This document shows, in pieces, positions 1 through 8,655 of a stretch of 64,000 nucleotides of DNA (within the stretch, counting starts at the first letter, position 1; every line of letters starts with the position of its first letter). The notes beneath the pieces are model-generated. The model did not search any database, was not told where the DNA came from, and was given only the letters and a program-made list of their open reading frames with translations. Origin of the DNA: an uncultured Eubacteriales bacterium. GTDB taxonomy: Bacteria; Bacillota; Clostridia; Lachnospirales; Lachnospiraceae. The stretch spans positions 1 to 64,000 of the forward strand of contig OMZX01000001.1 of NCBI GenBank assembly GCA_900315665.1, read 5' to 3'. The position numbers and the translations under genes are program-made.

Positions 1-2756
1 AGTGCCATACGTGCTTCACTCTTACCATACTTATAGGAGTCCGGATTCCACGTGACAATCGTTATTTTTACGCCAGCCTCCTGCCTGCTTTTCATAGTAT
101 CTATCAGTCGATCGACTTTTGGAGCACTTAAGTATGGGCTTGAAATTACAATCTCGGAAGATGCCTCTCTCAAATCCTGCCAGAATACCGATCCATACGT
201 ATCGATATTGAAAATAGCATTGGCCTTCTGCTTTTCTCCACGGATATCTGTGCAGATGTCGTAACCGATCTGCCGATATGCCTTCATCCGCTTCGCATAC
301 ATCCGGTCGAACATCGGAATATGACTGTCTACATAATCATATACAATAACATTCTTCTTCCCAGGATAATCACGGTTTAACCGTCCGGCATACTGCTCGA
401 CGATACTTCTGCCAGCAACCGGCGTAGCCATTATCAATGTATCAAGTCTCGGATAGTCAAATCCTTCTCCGATCAGCTGACCTGTTGCTACCAGAATCAG
501 ACTTTCTTTAGGATTGATTTGACTCAATTCGTTCTGAACCTTTGCTTGCTCCTTCTTGCTGTTACCTCCCAGCATGAGAACAACATGATCAGCGAATTTA
601 TCTACTATGCCGCTTAAACGTCTGGCATGATCCTTATATTTTGTCAAAATGACAGGCGTTCTGCCATTCTCAATGCATAAACGTACGTCCGCGGCAATCT
701 GCTCATCTCTGACTGTATTGTTGCGGATGAGCTCATATGCTTCATTCGGATGCATATTACTATTAGCAAGATGCGGAGCTACTGTTCTGGTGAATCTCGG
801 ATAAACCAGATGATCTATTCCCTGTTCTTTTGCTCTGTCCTTTGCAGTATATTTATATCGAATAGGGCCGAGAAGAAAATAATTGATCTTTTCCTTTCCA
901 TCACCACGCATGGGCGTCGCCGTTACCCCACATACATAGTGAGCCTTAGCTTCCATCAATATTCTTTGAATCGTCTCAGATGCTGCATGGTGGCATTCAT
1001 CCACGATAATCTGCCCATATTCATAGAGCTTCGGATGGAATTTCCCTTTCCGGCAAACCGACCCTACCATCGCTATATCAATAATACCAGTAAGTGAATC
1101 ATGCTGATTTTGAAGGAGACCGACAACACTTTTTCTTCTCCGTATCCTTCCGGATTTTGTCTGATATTCAGGGGCTATCTCATTTATGGTTAAAAAATTC
1201 TCTATCGCCTTCTGCCACTGTTCAATCAACGAAGAAGACTCCAAAAGAATCAATGTATTGACCTTTCGTTCCGCAATCAAGTCACAGCACACCACAGTCT
1301 TTCCGAATGCCGTGGCAGCACTCAATATTCCCGTGTCATGACGAAGCATTTCTGTGACTGCCTTTTGCTGGGAATCTCGAAGTTCACCCTTGAAAGAAAC
1401 TTCAATGCTCTTGCCTTCGCAGCGCTTATCATCAAGATTATATGAAATCTTTGCCTTATCGAATTTTTCCTTGAGCGTATCTGTTAAGCCACGCGGAATA
1501 CCGATGTAACCATTATCATCACAGCCGAGATAAATATATCTGGATTCATCATAATTGGAGATACCGATCGCCTGATTCTTATAAAATTCCGGATTGCTGA
1601 AAGCTGCCAGTCGACGGATCTGATTTTGAATGCGTGGCTGAAGATTCGCAGTATCTATGTATGTCCGATTTGACAGAATGATATTTGCCTTTCCTTTGAC
1701 ATCAGAAGGGGTAAAAACTGCACCACTTTCCCACGGAGCAGTTCGAGTACTATTGCCTTCTGCATCTTTACAAGACGGATTTGTTCCCGTCCATTCCTCA
1801 ATGCAATGTTCGATGAATTCTGGAGACAAAGACTCCGTATTCCATAATACCTGTAATTGATCAGGATAAGCATTCCAGTTTTCATCTATGAATGCGCTGT
1901 TTCCTTTTTTCAATGCCTGTCCTTGCAATGGCAAAGCGATTACATTGCCAAACCCATTCTCAGGTACAGCATCCTGCGAAGGAATCATTCGGTCAAAATA
2001 TCGAAATGATTTAAGATTGATGGATTCAGCTCCCTTGTCCAGTAGCGCAAACCCGAACTGTCGGGCAGTTTTTGCCGGAATTGCCTTATTAAAAAATATC
2101 CAGATATGGGCCCCTCTGCCGGATCTGGATCTCTCTGTCAAGGCATCAATGCCAACGACTCTGCAGATTTCTCGCATGGCATTGACTTCTTCCTTCCATT
2201 GATCATCATGATTTGCATAGTCATCCTGCTCTGAACCTTTTTCATGATTATCAAAATCAAAGACAAGGAATCTACAAAAATTTCCAGGCAGCATCGGATA
2301 GACTGCAACTACATCATTGGCGTTAGGATCTTTCCCTTTTAAATGTGCGAGAACAACGTTCTTGTTCAGTGGCTTATATGCCTGATATTCACAATGCTTA
2401 CATTGAATGCCATCCTTTTTTAATTTATGGCACCCATCGTGCCAGAAGTTGTAGCATTGCGTATAGTAGCCAACCTTACCGGTCTTAGCATTAGTATATC
2501 TAAGTTCGTATACGTCCTGGCGTCCCCAGAATCTCTTATAGAAATAGGCCGGTGTATTATCCGTAATCTGCAATTCATGTATTCTGGCACCCTGATTAGG
2601 GTCAAACTGCGCCGGTTCGGCTCCACATTTTTTCTGTAAGCTTGCCTGATAGTCTAAGCCGAATTCCTGCATCATTTCCTTCAGAATCTGATTCTCTCGT
2701 TCAAGATATGTAACTTTTCTTCGCAAAGCATTCAGTTCTTCATCCTGTCTATCCAT
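1..2756 (-). CDS. TOTE-type primase / SF2 helicase / PLD-nuclease fusion protein (C-terminus beyond window)
   Basis: The frame is open from the ATG at 2756 to the window edge (918 codons, no stop), so the C-terminus is missing. Order seen: coiled coil (about 1-30); a Cys cluster (C101, C109, C119, C122) that could bind zinc; an archaeo-eukaryotic primase core with FDFD (D167, D169) and SGRGAH (H217); a superfamily 2 helicase with AFGKT (483-487), DECH (586-589), TATP (612-615) and QYAGRLNR (788-795); then a stretch from about 865 (EIVISSPYLS) resembling a phospholipase-D-like nuclease. This is the architecture of the primase-helicase proteins that Pfam names after TOTE conflict systems. A GAGGT box lies 5 nt before the ATG. 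The gene is visibly AT-richer than its neighbours, which fits transfer. Role in defence is inferred. Confidence 0.85.
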   Translation of the reverse strand, partial: MDRQDEELNALRRKVTYLERENQILKEMMQEFGLDYQASLQKKCGAEPAQFDPNQGARIHELQITDNTPAYFYKRFWGRQDVYELRYTNAKTGKVGYYTQCYNFWHDGCHKLKKDGIQCKHCEYQAYKPLNKNVVLAHLKGKDPNANDVVAVYPMLPGNFCRFLVFDFDNHEKGSEQDDYANHDDQWKEEVNAMREICRVVGIDALTERSRSGRGAHIWIFFNKAIPAKTARQFGFALLDKGAESINLKSFRYFDRMIPSQDAVPENGFGNVIALPLQGQALKKGNSAFIDENWNAYPDQLQVLWNTESLSPEFIEHCIEEWTGTNPSCKDAEGNSTRTAPWESGAVFTPSDVKGKANIILSNRTYIDTANLQPRIQNQIRRLAAFSNPEFYKNQAIGISNYDESRYIYLGCDDNGYIGIPRGLTDTLKEKFDKAKISYNLDDKRCEGKSIEVSFKGELRDSQQKAVTEMLRHDTGILSAATAFGKTVVCCDLIAERKVNTLILLESSSLIEQWQKAIENFLTINEIAPEYQTKSGRIRRRKSVVGLLQNQHDSLTGIIDIAMVGSVCRKGKFHPKLYEYGQIIVDECHHAASETIQRILMEAKAHYVCGVTATPMRGDGKEKINYFLLGPIRYKYTAKDRAKEQGIDHLVYPRFTRTVAPHLANSNMHPNEAYELIRNNTVRDEQIAADVRLCIENGRTPVILTKYKDHARRLSGIVDKFADHVVLMLGGNSKKEQAKVQNELSQINPKESLILVATGQLIGEGFDYPRLDTLIMATPVAGRSIVEQYAGRLNRDYPGKKNVIVYDYVDSHIPMFDRMYAKRMKAYRQIGYDICTDIRGEKQKANAIFNIDTYGSVFWQDLREASSEIVISSPYLSAPKVDRLIDTMKSRQEAGVKITIVTWNPDSYKYGKSEARMA

Positions 2757-2804
2757 GAGTGACCTCAAATATATGCACTTCGGTTACAATGACCTTCCTA
2801 ATTT

Positions 2805-2813
2805 ATTATACCA
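2805..2813 (-). promoter_or_regulatory. Extended -10 promoter of the primase/helicase gene
   Basis: On the minus strand this reads TGGTATAAT, a perfect -10 hexamer with the TG extension, about 50 nt before the ATG at 2756. No good -35 box lies at 17 nt, as is usual for extended -10 promoters. Confidence 0.55.
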
Positions 2814-2839
2814 AAATACCAGCTTCCAAGGCTTTTAAA

Positions 2840-2990
2840 TCGAGCGCGAGACGGGGCGCTAGGTGCCCTTTGCTTGGTCTGCCGACTTGTTGGCAGAGGG
2901 GTCCCCAGCATGGGGTGGCGTGGCACCTGCTTAGCGCCGACCGAAGCGGAGCGGAGAACGGACCTTGGTCCGATTCACGTTTCGCGGCAA
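2840..2990. other. GC-rich foldback element, possible structured RNA or tRNA-derived repeat
   Basis: A three-way-junction fold can be drawn. 2855-2867 pairs with 2922-2938 (13 bp with a 4-nt bulge at 2928-2931), enclosing TCTGCC/GGCAGA (2878-2883 with 2892-2897) and CCCC/GGGG (2903-2906 with 2912-2915). A further GGACC/GGTCC hairpin sits at 2960-2971. The left end repeats the 3' end of the neighbouring tRNA-Gly, and 2967-2988 resembles that same 3' end in the opposite orientation. I do not recognise a known RNA family. It lies between the tRNA terminator and the helicase promoter, so it could also be a small mobile repeat. Confidence 0.45.
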
Positions 2991-3015
2991 AAAAATAGAA
3001 GCCCTTTCGGACTTC
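2989..3015 (-). terminator. Terminator of the tRNA cluster
   Basis: Minus strand GAAGTCC-GAAA-GGGCTTC followed by TATTTTTTT, directly after the last tRNA-Gly. Confidence 0.85.
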
Positions 3016-3019
3016 TTCG

Positions 3020-3091
3020 AGCGCGAGACGGGAATCGGACCCGCGACCTTCGCCTTGGCAAGGCGACGTAGTACCACTCTACTACTCGCGC
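3020..3091 (-). tRNA. tRNA-Gly (GCC), copy 2
   Basis: 72-nt cloverleaf with acceptor stem GCGCGAG/CTCGCGC, anticodon loop TTGCCAA (GCC) and T-arm CGGG-TCCGATT-CCCG. No CCA is encoded. It is identical to the copy at 3123-3194, which points to a recent tandem duplication. Confidence 0.95.
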
Positions 3092-3122
3092 AATTAAAAT
3101 TTTTTAACTATCGCAAAGAAAA

Positions 3123-3194
3123 AGCGCGAGACGGGAATCGGACCCGCGACCTTCGCCTTGGCAAGGCGACGTAGTACCACTCTACTACTCGCGC
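3123..3194 (-). tRNA. tRNA-Gly (GCC), copy 1
   Basis: Same 72-nt sequence as the tRNA at 3020-3091, with anticodon GCC. It is preceded by its own promoter-like boxes at 3240-3268. No CCA is encoded. Confidence 0.95.
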
Positions 3195-3239
3195 AATTTT
3201 AATGTCCGTTCAGCTTTCATTTCTGTGAAGAACGGCATC

Positions 3240-3268
3240 ATTATACATAAGACAAACCATCTGATCAA
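3240..3268 (-). promoter_or_regulatory. Internal promoter for the two tRNA-Gly(GCC) genes
   Basis: Minus-strand TTGATC, 17-nt spacer, TATAAT, inside the 138-bp gap between tRNA-Phe and the Gly(GCC) pair. Confidence 0.6.
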
Positions 3269-3332
3269 ATGTTTTCAAACTAAAATTTTTGATCTTAAAT
3301 CCGAACTTTGCATCTGATCGGTTTATCTTGAA

Positions 3333-3405
<73 letters not shown>

Positions 3406-3410
3406 ATATA

Positions 3411-3481
3411 AGCGGGTGATGAGAATCGAACTCACATGTTCAGCTTGGAAGGCTGACATTCTACCATTGAACTACACCCGC
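3411..3481 (-). tRNA. tRNA-Gly (UCC)
   Basis: 71-nt cloverleaf starting GCGGGTG and ending CACCCGC, with anticodon loop CTTCCAA (TCC). First gene of the four-tRNA cluster. Confidence 0.95.
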
Positions 3482-3519
3482 GTCTGAAACGTGGTCGCTT
3501 TCTCAAGGACACGAATGGT

Positions 3520-3548
3520 ATTCTAACGGATTGTGTCTTCTTTGTCAA
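3520..3548 (-). promoter_or_regulatory. Main promoter of the tRNA cluster
   Basis: Minus-strand TTGACA, 17-nt spacer, TAGAAT, about 38 nt before the first tRNA. Near-consensus sigma-A promoter. Confidence 0.8.
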
Positions 3549-3739
3549 CAACAACTTGAAAAACTTTTGCTGTGGATTTGACCTGGATTTGATTCAAAAT
3601 TTATTCTCAATCCTCATCGTCTATTTTTCCGATATATGAAATCGGCATAATTTTCAGTGGTTTCAAGAAAATTCTATGCCGACTCCGGGTTCTATGATAA
3701 TAACATGATTTTTATAAGAAAAATCGATTCCATTCGCTG

Positions 3740-5827
3740 TCACACCACCGGCGGCTTGCCGCTTAAATCTGCGACATAGATCTTTCCGGCGAAGGGATCG
3801 AGGTGACAGGTGAGAAGCCCGTTTGTCGTATGCCGTGTAGTCTTTCCGACATTATAGCCGTGCGCGTTTGTCAGCATGACCCGGTTGATCTCGATATCGT
3901 CCGTGATGCCGACGATCCACATCGGAATGTCCAGTGTCAGCTTGAGATCGCCGGTGTGAATCACGATGACCCCTACCTTTTGCCCGAGCATCCGCCCGTA
4001 GACGATGTAGTCCCGCCCGCAGGCAAGCTGAATCAAAGCACCTTCCCGCATCGGCAGAAAATGCTTATGGATGCTGATCAGATACCGGTGATACTCCTGA
4101 AGCTCCAGATTCTCATGTCCCCACGGGAACGGCCGCCGCGAATCCGGCTCCGTCCAGCCGGTCATCCCAATCTCATCCCCATAGTATATCGTCGGCGCAC
4201 CCGGCCAGGTCATGAGCATCATCGCCCCAAGCCGGAACAAAGGAATGCTTACACCCTCGTCTGCCGCCTTAGAGCCCATCGTCCCGATCCGTCCTACCGT
4301 CCGGTTCGTCCGTGTCAAAAACCGACTGTGATCATGATTCGACAGCTCATTCATCGATGACAATACCGAGCTTTCCGGCATCCGCGCCATATGATATTTC
4401 ATCGAGCCAAAAAACGCACCGCCGTCGCCGAAAAGTCCCGGATCATCCGCGTCACTATGCTTCTCCATGCCCGTCAGAAACCAGGTCACCGGCTCCATGA
4501 AGGCATCATAATTCATAATTGTATCCCACTCATTGCCCTGCAGCCACGACGCCGGATCGCCGTAATGCTCGGCGAGAATCACTGCATCAGGATTTGCAGA
4601 CTTCACCTCTGTCCGGAACCGCTGCCAGAAGCTATGATTATATTCCGCTGAATGCCCGAGATCCGCTGCGACATCGAGCCGCCAGCCGTCGACATTAAAG
4701 GGGCTGCTTACCCATTTCCGCCCGATCTTAAGGATCGCATCCTCAAGCGCCGTCGAGCCTTCATAATTCAGCTTCGGCAGTGTATCATTGCCCCACCATT
4801 TTTCATAGGTGTTATTATTCGGCCAGGCCGCATCCGAATCGTCAGAAAACGCAAAGTAATCATGATACGGGCTCGATTTCAACTGGTATGCGCCGGCTGC
4901 GTAGGCATTGGACTGATCCTTGTAGTTATAAAAGGAGGATTTGTTCATCCACTTGTTGAAGGAGCCGCAGTGGTTGAATACGCCGTCAATGATCACACGT
5001 ATGCCCCGCTTATGGCAGGCACCGACAAGCTCCACAAAGAGCTGATCTGATGCCGTCAGGTTTTCACGGGAAGTCGTACGGATGGAATACTTCGTCGCAC
5101 GGGCATTATCATCCTCCCAGGGCTCGACACGGGAGCCGCCGTCGCGGACGATGCGGCCGTAATGCGGATCAATGTGCTCATAGTCCTGTATATCATATTT
5201 ATGATTTGAGGGTGAAACAAATAAAGGATTAAAATAGATAACCTCGACACCGAGATTTGCGATGTAATCGAGCTTCTTCATGACACCGGCGAGGTCGCCG
5301 CCATAGAAACGGTAGACATCAAGCGGTGCAATCGGCGCATCCCAGGGCTCACTCTCGGCGGCATGACCAAGGTAGATATATTCGTCGTTGACGACATTGT
5401 TTGTGGGATCGCCGTCATAGAAACGATCCACGAATATCTGGTACATGACCGCACCCTTGAGCCAGGACGGCACATGGAAGCCGGGAAGAATCGTAAAGTC
5501 AAACGCTTCGCCGGCGACATCGGAGACACCCAGACGATTGAAACGGAGTGTTTCCTCTCCCTTATGGATCAGAAAGGCATAGCAGATTTTGTCGACACCA
5601 GCAACAATTTTTGTCTGATAATAGTCAAACCATGCATCGGAAGAAACGCGCACCATCTCCACCGTGGACCGATCCTTCTCAAGATACAGCTCCACGCTGT
5701 CCACGTCCTGCTTCTTCGTTCTAAACCGGAGGGTGACCGTATCACCCGGATCCGGCTCAGAGGGATTTCGATAATCAACCGTACCGGCAGAATACAGCGA
5801 ATCCCAGTTGATTTGACTCATACCCAT
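3740..5827 (-). CDS. Cytoplasmic alpha-amylase family (GH13) enzyme, neopullulanase/cyclomaltodextrinase type
   Basis: 695 aa, no signal peptide, so it acts inside the cell. An N-terminal beta domain (about 20-115) precedes the (beta/alpha)8 barrel that starts near YQIFVDRF (129-136). All GH13 motifs are present: DGVFNH (281-286), GWRLD with nucleophile D385, acid/base E420 in ILAE, and NHD (497-499). The N-terminal domain is typical of neopullulanase-like GH13 enzymes that cut maltodextrins, cyclodextrins or pullulan; the exact substrate cannot be told. It follows hpt by 18 nt in the tilS-hpt operon. It may work with the glycogen genes glgC/glgD near 13-15 kb. Confidence 0.88.
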   Translation of the reverse strand: MGMSQINWDSLYSAGTVDYRNPSEPDPGDTVTLRFRTKKQDVDSVELYLEKDRSTVEMVRVSSDAWFDYYQTKIVAGVDKICYAFLIHKGEETLRFNRLGVSDVAGEAFDFTILPGFHVPSWLKGAVMYQIFVDRFYDGDPTNNVVNDEYIYLGHAAESEPWDAPIAPLDVYRFYGGDLAGVMKKLDYIANLGVEVIYFNPLFVSPSNHKYDIQDYEHIDPHYGRIVRDGGSRVEPWEDDNARATKYSIRTTSRENLTASDQLFVELVGACHKRGIRVIIDGVFNHCGSFNKWMNKSSFYNYKDQSNAYAAGAYQLKSSPYHDYFAFSDDSDAAWPNNNTYEKWWGNDTLPKLNYEGSTALEDAILKIGRKWVSSPFNVDGWRLDVAADLGHSAEYNHSFWQRFRTEVKSANPDAVILAEHYGDPASWLQGNEWDTIMNYDAFMEPVTWFLTGMEKHSDADDPGLFGDGGAFFGSMKYHMARMPESSVLSSMNELSNHDHSRFLTRTNRTVGRIGTMGSKAADEGVSIPLFRLGAMMLMTWPGAPTIYYGDEIGMTGWTEPDSRRPFPWGHENLELQEYHRYLISIHKHFLPMREGALIQLACGRDYIVYGRMLGQKVGVIVIHTGDLKLTLDIPMWIVGITDDIEINRVMLTNAHGYNVGKTTRHTTNGLLTCHLDPFAGKIYVADLSGKPPVV

Positions 5828-5845
5828 GATCTGCTTTTCCTATCT

Positions 5846-6373
5846 TTAGTCAAACTCCACCACACCGATATATGGAAGATTCCGATATCTCTGGTCGTAG
5901 TCCAGCCCATAGCCGACTACAAACTTGTCCGGAATCTCGAAGCAGCTGTACTTCACCGGCACTTCCTTCTCACGGCGGCTCGGCTTGTTAAGAAGCGTAC
6001 AAATCTCGATGGATTTCGGTCCTCTGTCCATGAGAAGCTTCGAAAGGTGATTGAGCGTATGTCCTGTATCGATGATATCCTCGACGATCAGGACATTCTT
6101 GCCCTCCAGCGGCTCATCGAGATCCTTCACGATCTTCACGATACCGCTCGACGTCGTCCCGGCGCCGTAGCTGGAAACGGACATAAAATCAAAGGAAACA
6201 TCGACGTCCTTGATTCGCTTCGCAAGCTCACACATGAACATCGCGCCCCCCTTCAGGATGCAGATAAGATGGAGCTGCTTCCCCTGGTAATCCTCAGAAA
6301 TCTTCGCTGCCACCTCGCAAATCTTCTTCTCAATATCCTCCTCAGGAATCAGAACTCTCACATGCTGTCCCAT
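5846..6373 (-). CDS. hpt: Hypoxanthine phosphoribosyltransferase
   Basis: 175 aa, full family length. It converts hypoxanthine or guanine plus PRPP to IMP or GMP in purine salvage. The PRPP-binding loop EDIIDTGHT is at 98-106 after the beta strand NVLIV. The start is supported by AAAGGAG 8 nt upstream, and it overlaps the end of tilS by 32 bp, so the two are co-transcribed. tilS-hpt is the conserved order in Firmicutes; the usual next gene, ftsH, is replaced here by the amylase. Confidence 0.96.
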   Translation of the reverse strand: MGQHVRVLIPEEDIEKKICEVAAKISEDYQGKQLHLICILKGGAMFMCELAKRIKDVDVSFDFMSVSSYGAGTTSSGIVKIVKDLDEPLEGKNVLIVEDIIDTGHTLNHLSKLLMDRGPKSIEICTLLNKPSRREKEVPVKYSCFEIPDKFVVGYGLDYDQRYRNLPYIGVVEFD

Positions 6374-7514
6374 GATTTCTTCTCCTTTCCATACTCACGA
6401 TATTCTTATGCACCGTCAGCACCAGACGCTTCTTTAGAAGCTCCCCCGTCACTCTGTACGGAAGATCCAGATGCCCGTTGCCTGGGCCAAAAAGAAGCCG
6501 GTCCAACGCGCTAAGGTGCACCCGCCCGATGTCCTTTAGCGGAATCTCAAGCCGCCGAAGCAGCTCAATATACACATACTCCCGCTCGATCCGCTTAAGC
6601 TTCCGAAGCTCGATTGCATTTATGCCAATGCTTCTATCTTTTATATCCTCATATTCCCGGACGAAGACTTCTGCTTTATCTCTGAAATATTGATCCGCCT
6701 CCGCCGCATTTTCTGCAATTCCGGAAAGATGCTCCACAGCATCCCGATTAATCTCTGTCATTTCCGGCAGCAGAATGTGTCGGATCCGGTTACGTGTGTA
6801 CCGGTCGTCGGCATTGGTTGAATCCTCAATATATGAAATTTTATTTGTAGAAAGCCATGTCACTATATCAGACCGTCGTATAGAAAGCAATGGCCTGATG
6901 ATAAAATCATGCTTCGGCTCCATCCCGCGAAGTCCGCGAAGACCACTACCGCGAAGCATATTATGAAGGATCGTCTCGGCCTGATCATCCATGTGATGCG
7001 CTACGGCTAAAAGCACCTGCTGTTTCTCCTGGGAAACAAAGGCGTCACATACATCGGTAACTTTCTCTATTTTTGTCGACGTTTTCCTAGTATGCTCAAG
7101 GTTTCCTGCATTCGAATCATTGGAGGTCTTGCATGCATTCATCTCTGCCGAAATTTTATCCCTTTCCGTCGCAAAAGCCTGATATCGGAGGATACGACCG
7201 GCTTCTTCGAGGCTAAGATGCTTTTCCGCCGCATACAAAGGTGCGTCTACATGAACGAAGGAAAAGGGAATACTCTCCTTTTCGCAAAGTGCTTCCGCAA
7301 ACTGAAGATCCCGATCCGCCTCTTCACCGCGAATACCGTGATGAACATGAAATGCACTGAGTGTGAACGCAAACATCGGCATCACAGCCTTCAGAGCATA
7401 CAAAAGAAATACAGAGTCCGCGCCGCCGGAAAGCCCCACGATCACATGATCACCTGGATGGATCAGATCATTCTTCTTTATGTATTGAGCGATCCCTCCG
7501 ATGAGCTTATCCAT
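6342..7514 (-). CDS. tilS: tRNA(Ile)-lysidine synthase
   Basis: 390 aa. It modifies the wobble C of tRNA-Ile(CAU) to lysidine so that it reads AUA. The PP-loop ATPase motif SGGADS is at 29-34, HVHHGIRGEEADRD follows, and a conserved AHHMDDQAETIL block lies near 175-190. A polar stretch of about 40 residues (about 120-165) just before that block looks like an insertion. The protein is shorter than the 430-470 aa enzymes of E. coli and B. subtilis, so the C-terminal domain appears reduced. Confidence 0.93.
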   Translation of the reverse strand: MDKLIGGIAQYIKKNDLIHPGDHVIVGLSGGADSVFLLYALKAVMPMFAFTLSAFHVHHGIRGEEADRDLQFAEALCEKESIPFSFVHVDAPLYAAEKHLSLEEAGRILRYQAFATERDKISAEMNACKTSNDSNAGNLEHTRKTSTKIEKVTDVCDAFVSQEKQQVLLAVAHHMDDQAETILHNMLRGSGLRGLRGMEPKHDFIIRPLLSIRRSDIVTWLSTNKISYIEDSTNADDRYTRNRIRHILLPEMTEINRDAVEHLSGIAENAAEADQYFRDKAEVFVREYEDIKDRSIGINAIELRKLKRIEREYVYIELLRRLEIPLKDIGRVHLSALDRLLFGPGNGHLDLPYRVTGELLKKRLVLTVHKNIVSMERRRNHGTACESSDS

Positions 7515-7558
7515 AATCTGTTTTTCTGTCTCCCCTCACTCGTTCACATCACATTCCA

Positions 7559-7564
7559 ATTATA
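7559..7564 (-). promoter_or_regulatory. Possible -10 box for tilS-hpt-amylase
   Basis: Minus-strand TATAAT 45 nt before the tilS start. The region at -35 has no convincing hexamer. Confidence 0.35.
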
Positions 7565-7641
7565 CATCAAAAGTCGTAACTTTTTATCAGGTTGGTAAAA
7601 CAATAGTAGAAATATCCTGGTGTAAAGCAGAAATCCCTGCA

Positions 7642-7671
7642 CAAAAAGAGAGAAGGTTCAAACCTTCTCTC
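7642..7671 (-). terminator. Terminator after divIC
   Basis: Minus-strand GAGAGAAGGTT and AACCTTCTCTC arms followed by TTTTTG, 16 nt past the divIC stop. Confidence 0.85.
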
Positions 7672-7687
7672 CCTCATAGGCTAAAAA

Positions 7688-7993
7688 TCATTTATTCTCC
7701 GGACGCACGATGATTTCATCAGGCATCTTCAGACCATAAATTTCTCTTGCCTTTTCGATGGTAAATTCCTTTGTCTTGACGTAAACCTTCTTTTCCTCAA
7801 GCTCCTTATGGTACTGGTTCTCATCCGCGATCGCCGCATCGAGACTCTCTTCCTCTGCCTGATAATCCCGCATCTTCGTATGAAGCTCCGTCGAGCGGAT
7901 ATGCACCGCTATCGCTAAAAAGCCTACGACGATGGTAATACCAATCACCGCGAGACGGTTAGCCCATGTATTTTTGCTCTTTCTCTTCATCAT
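7688..7993 (-). CDS. divIC: Septum formation initiator, DivIC/FtsB family
   Basis: 101 aa. Basic cytoplasmic N-terminus, one membrane segment (about 13-31, LAVIGITIVVGFLAIAVHI), then an outside-facing coiled coil with many Glu/Lys and an EIYGLKMPDE motif near the end, all as in DivIC. The partner proteins (FtsL, DivIB) act with it at the division septum. It follows rqcP by 62 bp, the same neighbours as in B. subtilis but without yabP and yabQ between. Confidence 0.85.
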   Translation of the reverse strand: MMKRKSKNTWANRLAVIGITIVVGFLAIAVHIRSTELHTKMRDYQAEEESLDAAIADENQYHKELEEKKVYVKTKEFTIEKAREIYGLKMPDEIIVRPENK

Positions 7994-8055
7994 AAGCCAC
8001 CTGTCAAATCAAGCGCCGGACGCCTGAAAGCATAAAGAAGCACTAAGTACAGAAA

Positions 8056-8295
8056 TTATAAATATCGGAAAAGCTCGCCTGCTTCATCCTTATGGATGGT
8101 ATCCTGTACGGAAAGCACCTCCGCCTTTACCGATTTCTCACCAAAACAAATTTCAATCACATCGCCCACCTTCACATCATAGGAGGCGCGCTGCGGTTTA
8201 TCGTTTACGAGCACTCTGCCGGCATCGCAGGCATCATTCGCAACCGTACGGCGTTTAATGAGTCTCGATACCTTCAGATACTTGTCAAGTCTCAT
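8056..8295 (-). CDS. rqcP: S4-domain RNA-binding protein RqcP (YabO family)
   Basis: 79 aa. The S4 fold is visible from MRLDKYLKVSRLIKRRT through GRVLVNDKPQ and VGDVIEI. In B. subtilis the family binds stalled 50S subunits and helps RqcH add alanine tails in ribosome quality control. The start is 6 nt after the HU stop, so it is translated from the same mRNA. Confidence 0.92.
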   Translation of the reverse strand: MRLDKYLKVSRLIKRRTVANDACDAGRVLVNDKPQRASYDVKVGDVIEICFGEKSVKAEVLSVQDTIHKDEAGELFRYL

Positions 8296-8301
8296 GAAAT
8301 A

Positions 8302-8574
8302 TTAGTTAACCTTATCCTTCAGAGCCTTACCAGCCTTGAACTTCGGGCTCTTTGTAGCAGCGATCTTCATGGTCTCGCCAGTTCTCGGGTTTCTGCCCTC
8401 TCTTGCCGGTCTCTCAGCAACCTCGAAGGTACCAAAGCCAATCAGCTGTACTCTGTCGCCCTTTGCAAGAGCCTCGGAAATTGCATCGAAAACTGCCTTT
8501 ACAGCTGCGTCAGCGTCCTTCTTGGAAAGATCTGCGTTCTTTGCTACAGCTGCTACTAATTCCATCTTATTCAT
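8302..8574 (-). CDS. hup: HU family DNA-binding protein
   Basis: 90 aa, the family length. [11 protein letters not shown] start, helical dimerisation part, then GFGTFEV and the DNA-binding arm with RNPRTGE. The ATG at 8574 has GGAGGAAA upstream; the frame runs 18 codons further up but without a ribosome site. First gene of the hup-rqcP-divIC operon, with a perfect consensus promoter at 8656-8684. Confidence 0.96.
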   Translation of the reverse strand: MNKMELVAAVAKNADLSKKDADAAVKAVFDAISEALAKGDRVQLIGFGTFEVAERPAREGRNPRTGETMKIAATKSPKFKAGKALKDKVN

Positions 8575-8655
8575 TGTAAGTTTCCTCCATGACCGCTGGT
8601 ATAAAATTTTTCTGCAAGCAGAAACCAACGGTAATTAATCATTGATACGTCTTGC

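Noticed and set aside
2874..3174. Plus-strand reading frames ending in ARDGNRTRDLRLGKAT
   Set aside because: These are translations of the opposite strand of the two tRNA-Gly genes, a well-known false protein.
5363..6514. 383-codon plus-strand frame
   Set aside because: Opposite strand of the amylase, hpt and tilS genes; no ribosome site and no family features.
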